From Paludibacteraceae bacterium (GTDB lineage Bacteria > Bacteroidota > Bacteroidia > Bacteroidales > Paludibacteraceae): a DNA stretch of 34,545 nucleotides. The notes under the pieces are model-generated. The model had not been told where the DNA came from. It was given only the letters and a program-made list of their open reading frames with translations, and did not search any database. Each line of letters starts with the position of its first letter. Position 1 is the first letter of the stretch. The stretch is taken from the NCBI GenBank assembly GCA_024399615.1, contig JAKSNQ010000017.1, positions 1 through 34,545 on the forward strand, written 5' to 3'. Position numbers and translations under genes: made by a program. Below, piece after piece: positions 25,243 through 31,865 of the stretch.

Positions 25243-28200
25243 ATGTTTTTGAATCCAAAACAGGCGTCCGGTCGTTTCGTCACTCGCCAAGGCGAGAAAT
25301 TCTATCTTATCGAGAACTACGATGCGATGCAACCGTTTTTCATCTCTTTGGCCAGTGATACTGACTTGTGGATGTATATCTCCTCAACTGGAGGTTTAAC
25401 TTGCGGTCGTAAATCGCCCGATCAGGCGCTTTTCCCATACTATACCGATGATAAGATAACGGAATGTTTCCGTCACACCGGTCCCGCTACGGTCCTCAAG
25501 GTTACGCGCGGCAGTCTCAAGCAGGCAGAAGCCGATGAGGCTGTGCTCTGGGAACCATTTTCCGATCGCTATGAGGGGGTGTATGATATTCAGCGTAATA
25601 TCCTCAAATCGGTTACGGGAAATAAACTCATTTTTGAGGAAACGAACCGTACGTTGGGCATGACCTTCTCGTATCTGTGGACCAGTTGTGATGCCTATGG
25701 ATGGGTGCGTAAAGCTACTATCCATAATGATGTGGCTGAGGCCGTGGAGGTGGAGTTTGTGGATGGTCTGCAGAATGTGTTGCCAGCGGGTACCGATCGT
25801 GTTACACAGAACACCTATTCCACTCTTGTGGATGGCTACAAAAAGACCGAGATAGTAGATTCGTTGGCGCTTTTCCAGATGGAGGCAATCATGGTCGATC
25901 GTGCCGAACCATCCGAGTCGTTGCGTTGCAACACCATCCAATGTGTGGGACTCGACAATGCCGAAGATTGGGCCAGCAATCGTCAGTTGCAGGCCTTCTG
26001 TCATCATCAGCCCGTTCATGACGAGCTGGTGTCAAAGGGTGTGCGTGGTGCAATCTTTATCCATAGTCGTGTAGCGCTCATGGCTGATGCCGAGAAATCA
26101 TGGTATTTCCTGGCGGACGTGGAGAAGGACGCTTCGGCTGTGCTCGAGATGCTCCATAATGCTCCGACTACTACGCAAATCAACGAAGCCGTACGTCGCT
26201 CGACCGAGACGCTCTACAGCATCGTGGCCCAGAACGATGGTGTGCAGATCACGGCTGACGAGCATGCCAATGCGCGTCATTTTGCCAACGTGCTGTTCAA
26301 TACCATGCGTGGTGGATTCTATGTGGACAACTATATGATTTCCGGACCGGCATTTGCTCAGCACGTGCGGTTGTTCAATCATGCGGTGGCCGATCGTCAT
26401 GCTGCTTTCCTTGACTCTCTGCCACAACAGATCGAGCGCTTCAACCTGCTGGAGGAATGCCTCCTGCAGAACGATCCGCAGCTGAATAGACTCTTTGAGG
26501 AGTATCTGCCGCTCACGTTCTCGCGTCGTCATGGCGACCCTTCGCGCCCATGGAACTTGTTCTCCATCCGTGTGAATGATGCCGAGGGCAAGCGACTCAT
26601 CTCTTATCAGGGTAACTGGCGCGATATCTTCCAGAACTGGGAGGCGCTCTCTCATTCCTATCCGCTCTATATCCACAGCATCATCGCCAAGTTCCTCAAC
26701 GCTACTACGGTGGATGGCTACAATCCATATAAGATAACCTCTGAAGGTATCGATTGGGAGGTCATCAATCCGGATGACCCATGGTCAAACATTGGTTATT
26801 GGGGCGATCATCAGATTATCTATCTGCTCAAGCTCCTTGAGTTTGAGTATGCGCATGGCAAGGATCTCCTGATGGAGCGTCTCAACGATTCTGAGTATGC
26901 CTTTGCCAACGTGCCTTATCGCCTGAAATCGTATGCCGAAATTGTGAAGGATCCGAAAAACTCTATCACCTTTGACGAGCAGACGCATCGACACATACTC
27001 AATCTCATCCCATCGTATGGACAGGATGCGCGACTCCTGCTGGACGAGAAGGGTGAGGTTGTGATGGCCTCTTTTGGCGAGAAACTCCTGACTACTTTCC
27101 TCAGTAAGGTATCCAATACCATCCCATATGCAGGCGTGTGGATGAACACTTTGCGTCCCGAATGGAACGACGCCAACAACGCGCTTGTCGGCAATGGCGC
27201 AAGTATGGTGACACTCTGCTACATGCGTCGTTTTGCTGCCTTCTGTATGCGCGCACTCTCTGACGTGAGTCAGCTCAACGACGAGTGCACGATTGCTGTC
27301 GAGTTGCATCAACTGCTGCTTGCTTACCATCGTGCTTCAACTGCATTGGGGGATCAGCGTACACCACAGGCTATTCGTCAGTTCGTCGATACGATGGGGT
27401 TGGCCGGCGAACAGTATCGTCAGGCCGCATATGCCGGTTTGTCGGGCAAGAAGATAACGCTTGACTGTTCCGAAATCTATGATTTCTATGCCGATTTCCT
27501 TGCGTTGGCAGACAAGTCTATTCGTGCCAACATCCGCAAGGATGGCCTTTACAACGCATATAATACCATTCAGTTCACGACCGATGGCATCACCATCCAG
27601 GAACTGTATCCAATGCTTGAGGGACAAGTGGCTGTACTCTCCAGCTTTGCGCTCAGCCCTGAAGAAGTGACCGAACTGCTGCACACGTTGCGCCATTCTG
27701 ACCTGTATCGCGAGGATCAGCGCTCGTACATGCTCTATCCTAATCGCTTGCGTCCATCGTTCTTTGAGAAGAACAATGTGCCGGAGTCTGTGATGCAATG
27801 GCCGGAGTATGCCGATTTGCTACAAGCCGATATCCTGCGCGAGGATTGCGAGGGAGGAGTGCATTTCAATCCGGGCTTTAACAATGCTGACTTCATGCGC
27901 AAGCATTTGTCTCGCTATCCGGAACTGTCGAAGTTGTCCGATAAACTGTCAGCAATCTATGAGCAGGTGTTCAACCACCATGCCTTCACCGGCCGCTCCG
28001 GCACCTTCTATAAATACGAAGGACTGGGCAGTATCTACTGGCATATGGTCAGCAAGTTGCTTTTGGCCGTGGGCGAGAACATCCAACGTGCTTTTGACGC
28101 AGCTGTTGCAGGCGAGACATTGGGCCAACTCATTCGCCAATATCGCGAGATACAAGAGGGCATCGGCGCGCATAAGCAGCCTGCTGAGTATGGTAGTTTC

Positions 28201-28557
28201 CCATTCGATCCGTATTCACACACGCCATCTATGGCAGGTGTGCAGCAACCCGGCATGACCGGACAGGTGAAGGAGGATATCCTCAGCCGTTGGATGGAAT
28301 TGGGTTTGCGCATTCAAAATGGCACGTTGAGCATCTCTCCTCTCGTGAAGAAAATGCTCAGCCATAATGATTTTATCCAGGGAAGGCTGCGTTTCAGTTA
28401 CTGTGGTACACAGTTTGAATACGTGCTTTCTGACCATGATGCCATCACTTGTTGCGGCAAGACAACTCAGGGACTCAGTCTCGATCTGGCTACCAGCCGA
28501 CAGATCTTCTTCCGTAGTGGCGAAGTCGAGCATGTACAGGTGGAGTTGGCTATGTGA
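25243..28557 (+). CDS. Large beta-1,3-glucan/oligosaccharide phosphorylase, GH149-like (clan GH-Q)
   Basis: 1104 residues from the ATG at 25243 (MFLNPKQASGRFVTRQGEKF); an in-frame TTG nine codons earlier falls in the repeat and is unlikely. No signal peptide is present, so it is cytosolic. The N-terminal beta-sandwich (about 1-300; YISSTGGLTCGRKSPDQALF, FSDRYEGVYDIQRN) and the helical barrel resemble GH94-type phosphorylases. DPWSNIGYWGDHQIIYLLKL places the probable catalytic acid at Asp522. The length of about 1100 residues and the glucan context favour GH149 (beta-1,3-oligoglucan phosphorylase) over GH94 cellobiose- or laminaribiose-type enzymes of about 800-900 residues; GH161 is the other alternative. 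It would convert imported laminarioligosaccharide plus phosphate to glucose-1-phosphate, saving ATP. Confidence 0.8.
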   Translation: MFLNPKQASGRFVTRQGEKFYLIENYDAMQPFFISLASDTDLWMYISSTGGLTCGRKSPDQALFPYYTDDKITECFRHTGPATVLKVTRGSLKQAEADEAVLWEPFSDRYEGVYDIQRNILKSVTGNKLIFEETNRTLGMTFSYLWTSCDAYGWVRKATIHNDVAEAVEVEFVDGLQNVLPAGTDRVTQNTYSTLVDGYKKTEIVDSLALFQMEAIMVDRAEPSESLRCNTIQCVGLDNAEDWASNRQLQAFCHHQPVHDELVSKGVRGAIFIHSRVALMADAEKSWYFLADVEKDASAVLEMLHNAPTTTQINEAVRRSTETLYSIVAQNDGVQITADEHANARHFANVLFNTMRGGFYVDNYMISGPAFAQHVRLFNHAVADRHAAFLDSLPQQIERFNLLEECLLQNDPQLNRLFEEYLPLTFSRRHGDPSRPWNLFSIRVNDAEGKRLISYQGNWRDIFQNWEALSHSYPLYIHSIIAKFLNATTVDGYNPYKITSEGIDWEVINPDDPWSNIGYWGDHQIIYLLKLLEFEYAHGKDLLMERLNDSEYAFANVPYRLKSYAEIVKDPKNSITFDEQTHRHILNLIPSYGQDARLLLDEKGEVVMASFGEKLLTTFLSKVSNTIPYAGVWMNTLRPEWNDANNALVGNGASMVTLCYMRRFAAFCMRALSDVSQLNDECTIAVELHQLLLAYHRASTALGDQRTPQAIRQFVDTMGLAGEQYRQAAYAGLSGKKITLDCSEIYDFYADFLALADKSIRANIRKDGLYNAYNTIQFTTDGITIQELYPMLEGQVAVLSSFALSPEEVTELLHTLRHSDLYREDQRSYMLYPNRLRPSFFEKNNVPESVMQWPEYADLLQADILREDCEGGVHFNPGFNNADFMRKHLSRYPELSKLSDKLSAIYEQVFNHHAFTGRSGTFYKYEGLGSIYWHMVSKLLLAVGENIQRAFDAAVAGETLGQLIRQYREIQEGIGAHKQPAEYGSFPFDPYSHTPSMAGVQQPGMTGQVKEDILSRWMELGLRIQNGTLSISPLVKKMLSHNDFIQGRLRFSYCGTQFEYVLSDHDAITCCGKTTQGLSLDLATSRQIFFRSGEVEHVQVELAM

Positions 28558-28562
28558 TGCAT

Positions 28563-28631
28563 AATTGTCCAATAGTAAATTGTCCAATAGTAAATTGTAA
28601 AATTGTCAAATAGTAAAATTGTCAAATAAAT
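28563..28631. repeat. 15-bp AT-rich tandem repeat before the duplicated-domain protein gene
   Basis: AATTGTCCAATAGTA occurs twice (28563-28577, 28578-28592). A truncated AATTGTAA (28593-28600), AATTGTCAAATAGTA (28601-28615) and AATTGTCAAATAAAT (28617-28631) follow. The array ends one base before the start codon, so it makes up nearly all of the gap. Related GTCAAATAGTCAAATT-like sequence recurs at 29545-29560 and 31850-31865. Confidence 0.8.
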
Positions 28632-28632
28632 T

Positions 28633-29553
28633 ATGCAGAAAATTTTTACTCTTTTGTTTTCGTTGTGCCTGACAATCAGCACTTTCGCTATCAATTGGGG
28701 CGAGTTACCCTGGTTGGGCAACGGTTCAGGATTGCCGGAATACAACGATGCCGTGAAGGTATATATCCCGGCTGAATACACCAACGTTGGTGTGGTCAAT
28801 TTGCAGGCTCCCGGCTTTGCTACTGAACCGGGTATTTATGTCACTTTCCCTGCGGGAATCCTTGATTGCTCGTTGGGCGAGGGTCATTGTGATATTCAGG
28901 GTGCCGGTATCATCTTGCACCTGTCTGCTTTCACAGCGAAAGAAACGGCTGTGACGGTAAACTATGCCGGTGGTTCGGCTACTATCTATGTCTATTGGAA
29001 AGATGGTACTGGCGAAGCATCGGGCAATGAAGACCCTGTCACTCCTCCGGGTGGCGATCCTACTGACCCTATCACCCCTCCGGGTGGCGATCCTGTTGAC
29101 CCAACGCCCGGAACTATCGACTGGAGCAGCATCCCATTTTTGGGGGATGGCGCACAAGGTGGCGCGCTTTCCAATATGTATAAGGTGGCTACTGCCGATG
29201 GTCAGACCGTCGTGAATATTCAGAACAGCGCCGAGGGCGTGCCTGCTATTTATACGTATTTCCCTGCCGCTCCCCTTTCTGACTACACCTTGGGTGATGA
29301 TGCATGGGAAGTAGCTGGTGCAGGATGCTGGATCTATCTGAATGCGTTTTCTGAACGTGAGACAGTCGTGTCTGTTACTGCCGGTTCGGTTGCTTATCAG
29401 TTCGTTGTCTATTTCGCAGGAGGTACTACTACCGGCCTCGAGTCGGTGGCTGCACAGACTGCAACCAAGCGCTTCGGCGGCATCGATGGTCGTCAGTTGC
29501 TCATCGTCCGCGATGGCGTGACCTACACGGTATCGGGTCAGATAGTCAAATAA
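28633..29553 (+). CDS. Secreted protein with two copies of an unrecognised ~100-residue domain and C-terminal tail
   Basis: 306 residues. The signal peptide ends near STFA with no lipobox. Domain 1 (about 20-125) opens INWGELPWLGNG and domain 2 (about 162-262) opens IDWSSIPFLGDG. Both continue with a K-V segment, then VVN(L/I)Q, then GIYVTFPAG or AIYTYFPAA, a central GAG (GAGIILHLSAFTAKET versus GAGCWIYLNAFSERET), and end in YVYWKDGTG or FVVYFAGGT. They are therefore true internal repeats. A Pro/Gly/Asp linker with two copies of TPPGGDP separates them. The end is the shared tail (GRQLLIVRDGVTYTVSGQIV). No catalytic residues are apparent. By context a beta-glucan-binding role is plausible but unproven. 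Confidence 0.75.
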   Translation: MQKIFTLLFSLCLTISTFAINWGELPWLGNGSGLPEYNDAVKVYIPAEYTNVGVVNLQAPGFATEPGIYVTFPAGILDCSLGEGHCDIQGAGIILHLSAFTAKETAVTVNYAGGSATIYVYWKDGTGEASGNEDPVTPPGGDPTDPITPPGGDPVDPTPGTIDWSSIPFLGDGAQGGALSNMYKVATADGQTVVNIQNSAEGVPAIYTYFPAAPLSDYTLGDDAWEVAGAGCWIYLNAFSERETVVSVTAGSVAYQFVVYFAGGTTTGLESVAAQTATKRFGGIDGRQLLIVRDGVTYTVSGQIVK

Positions 29554-29592
29554 TCAAATTGATAGTTATTAATTAAATAAAATATATTACCT

Positions 29593-31668
29593 ATGAAGAA
29601 AATTTTCACATTTGTGTGCTGCGTTTGCATGGCAGTTGCTTCGTTTGCACAAGGTATCGTTTATGATACCAATTTCGCCTTGGCATCCAATGGCGCTACT
29701 GCCACGGCTTCATCCGGCAATGCGGGTGCGGCTATCGACGGCAACAATGGTTCTCGTTGGGAGTCAGATCACCAGGAGACTGCGTGGTGGCAACTGGACA
29801 TGGGTCAGGTTCGTATTTTCAACACCATCCAGATTCGCTGGGAGGGTGCTTACTCCAAGACATTCGAACTGTTGGGCTCGAATGATGCAGCCAACTGGAC
29901 GGTTATCCAAAGTGTCAGCCGTACGTTGGACAATGCGAACAACTACGAAGAGGAGTTCGTTTTTGCTACAGACCAGAGCTATCGCTACATCTTGCTGAAT
30001 GCGACCGAACGTGGTCTGCCTTATGGTCACTCGTTTTTCGAGTTCCGCGTCCTCTATCCAGGCGTATCTGTGTTGACTACTCTCGAGTTGACCGCAGCTT
30101 CACCATTGGCAAAGATGAGCGAGGGTGTAGACCTGAACGTCGTTGCAAAGGATCAAAACAACGCTATTATGGCGGATTACGGCACCTTGACCTACAACAT
30201 CGACCCTGCAGCTGCAGGTAACATGGTAGGTAACAAGTACATGCCTGCTACCAAGGGTACGGCTGTTATTACCGCTCAAGTTGGTGAAGTCGTTTCCAAC
30301 GTCGTGTCTGTGTTTGCATATGCTGGCGAGAACGTGGCGCTCAACAAACCAGTTGAGAACATCGGTACACCAGAGACTCCGGGCCTGATTGTCAACAACG
30401 GCAACGAGGGTGACATCTGGCAGGGTATTACCAGCCCAAGCAACGCAACCATGGATCAGGAGTGCGGTTTTATCATCGACCTTGAGGCTTACTATTCGCT
30501 GGAGCTCGTTACCATCAAGTTTGAGGGTGCTTGCTCACAGAACTACACCGTGGACTTCTCAGAGGACGGTTCAGCATGGACTACAGGTTATGAGCATATT
30601 GGTAATCCTGGTATCAACGGCCGCACCGACATGATCTATCCCGGTGGTGACAAGGAACTTCAGAACTACGACAAGGTGCGCTATGTTCGCTTCCTCTCAA
30701 CCAAGCAGGCTACCGAATGGGGTTGCAAGATCTACGAGTTCAAGGTGTTTGGCGAGGATTGGGTACCTTCCGACGACGCTGAGGCTCCTGTGATGGGTAC
30801 GGCTTCACTCGTTTCTGTTAACGACAACCATGCCGTTATCGCTGTTACTGCTACCGACAACGGCGAAGTACGCGATTTCCACGTAGTGGATGCTGCTAAT
30901 GGCATCAACGTGTTCTGCGCTGCTGTGGCTGGCAATATCACCGTTAGAAACCTCCAGCCTGGTACTACCTACCACTTCACTATCACCGCTCGTGACTTGG
31001 CTTTGAACGAGTCAGCCAACAGCCAGACCGTAAACGTTACCACCGCTGCTCACCTCACTCAGCCTGAGACGCTTCCTGAAGCACAATCACATCCTGCAGA
31101 GAAGGTGAAAGCTATCTATTCTGACGTCTATACCGTTAATCCTGTTTGGAACGACTACAATGCGCCTTGGGGTCAGAGCACTACGATGGAGGCTATCGAA
31201 GTTAGTGGCGACAATATGCTCAAATATGCTAACCTCAACTGGTTGGGTTGGACCTGCGCAACTGCAGTCAACGCCAGCGAGATGACTCATCTGCATATCG
31301 ATATCTGGGCTGAGGACAACGGCCATCTGGGCATTGTGCCTATCTTCGGTGGAACAGGTCTCACTACCGACGACAACAAGCGTAAGATCGTGGACCTCGA
31401 AGGTCAGGCTTGGAACAGCTTCGACCTCAATCTGGCTACCGATTTCGCCGGTTTGAACCTCACCTCTATTTTCCAGTTCAAGTACGACAATGCTGATGGT
31501 CGCACCTTCGTTATCGATAATGTGTACTTCTGGACCGATGGCATCGTTACAGCATTGGAAGAAGTGACAACCGAGCAAAACGTTACCAAAGTGATCCGCA
31601 ATGGTCAGCTTCTCATCATCAAGGATGGTGTAGCATACAACGTTGCCGGTCAGATAATTGGTAAATAA
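29593..31668 (+). CDS. Secreted multi-domain binding protein: two F5/8-type C domains, Ig-like, FN3, C-terminal sandwich and tail
   Basis: 691 residues. The signal peptide ends near ASFAQ with no lipobox. The order is F5/8 type C (discoidin, CBM32-like; about 28-152, GNNGSRWESD, WWQLDMGQ), an Ig-like domain (about 158-236), and a second F5/8 type C domain (about 240-388, NVALNKPVENIG). An FN3 domain follows (about 395-482, VRNLQPGTTYHFTITARDLA), then a beta-rich domain (about 500-648; VKAIYSDVYTVNPVWNDYN, HLHIDIWAEDNGHLGIVPIF) similar to C-terminal modules of other Bacteroidetes glucan-degradation proteins. It ends in the shared tail (IRNGQLLIIKDGVAYNVAGQ). No glycosidase domain is visible, so it likely binds or recruits polysaccharide outside the cell. 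Confidence 0.85.
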   Translation: MKKIFTFVCCVCMAVASFAQGIVYDTNFALASNGATATASSGNAGAAIDGNNGSRWESDHQETAWWQLDMGQVRIFNTIQIRWEGAYSKTFELLGSNDAANWTVIQSVSRTLDNANNYEEEFVFATDQSYRYILLNATERGLPYGHSFFEFRVLYPGVSVLTTLELTAASPLAKMSEGVDLNVVAKDQNNAIMADYGTLTYNIDPAAAGNMVGNKYMPATKGTAVITAQVGEVVSNVVSVFAYAGENVALNKPVENIGTPETPGLIVNNGNEGDIWQGITSPSNATMDQECGFIIDLEAYYSLELVTIKFEGACSQNYTVDFSEDGSAWTTGYEHIGNPGINGRTDMIYPGGDKELQNYDKVRYVRFLSTKQATEWGCKIYEFKVFGEDWVPSDDAEAPVMGTASLVSVNDNHAVIAVTATDNGEVRDFHVVDAANGINVFCAAVAGNITVRNLQPGTTYHFTITARDLALNESANSQTVNVTTAAHLTQPETLPEAQSHPAEKVKAIYSDVYTVNPVWNDYNAPWGQSTTMEAIEVSGDNMLKYANLNWLGWTCATAVNASEMTHLHIDIWAEDNGHLGIVPIFGGTGLTTDDNKRKIVDLEGQAWNSFDLNLATDFAGLNLTSIFQFKYDNADGRTFVIDNVYFWTDGIVTALEEVTTEQNVTKVIRNGQLLIIKDGVAYNVAGQIIGK

Positions 31669-31865
31669 CGTCCAAAGGGCTAATCAACATAGGCTAACCG
31701 CCTATCATCCTTCAGCTGCTTCCGCGGGAGCGAGAGCAGTTGGGGGTTATTAAGTTTCAGAATGTTTCAGATATTCTAGATGTTCTGGATATTCTGGATG
31801 TTCTAGATGTTTTGGCATTAATTGTAAAAAGTAAATTAGAGCTATGCTCGTCAAATAGTCAAATT
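31669..31865. other. Intergenic gap before the GH3 gene, with stem-loops and a 9-bp tandem repeat
   Basis: The gap contains a small stem ATAGGC/GCCTAT (31689-31694 with 31700-31705). A second stem pairs CAGCTGCT (31713-31720) with AGCAGTTG (31735-31742). Five 9-bp repeats follow at 31770-31814, then a GTCAAATAGTCAAATT segment right before the start codon. No U-tract and no consensus promoter is evident. Confidence 0.5.
31770..31814. repeat. 9-bp tandem repeat, five copies
   Basis: GATATTCTA, GATGTTCTG, GATATTCTG, GATGTTCTA and GATGTTTTG run head to tail, with a degenerate AATGTTTCA just before. The array is open in the frame of the downstream GH3 gene and would read as Asp-(Ile/Val)-Leu repeats if translated, but it lies upstream of the lipoprotein signal and is almost certainly untranslated. 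Confidence 0.85.
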
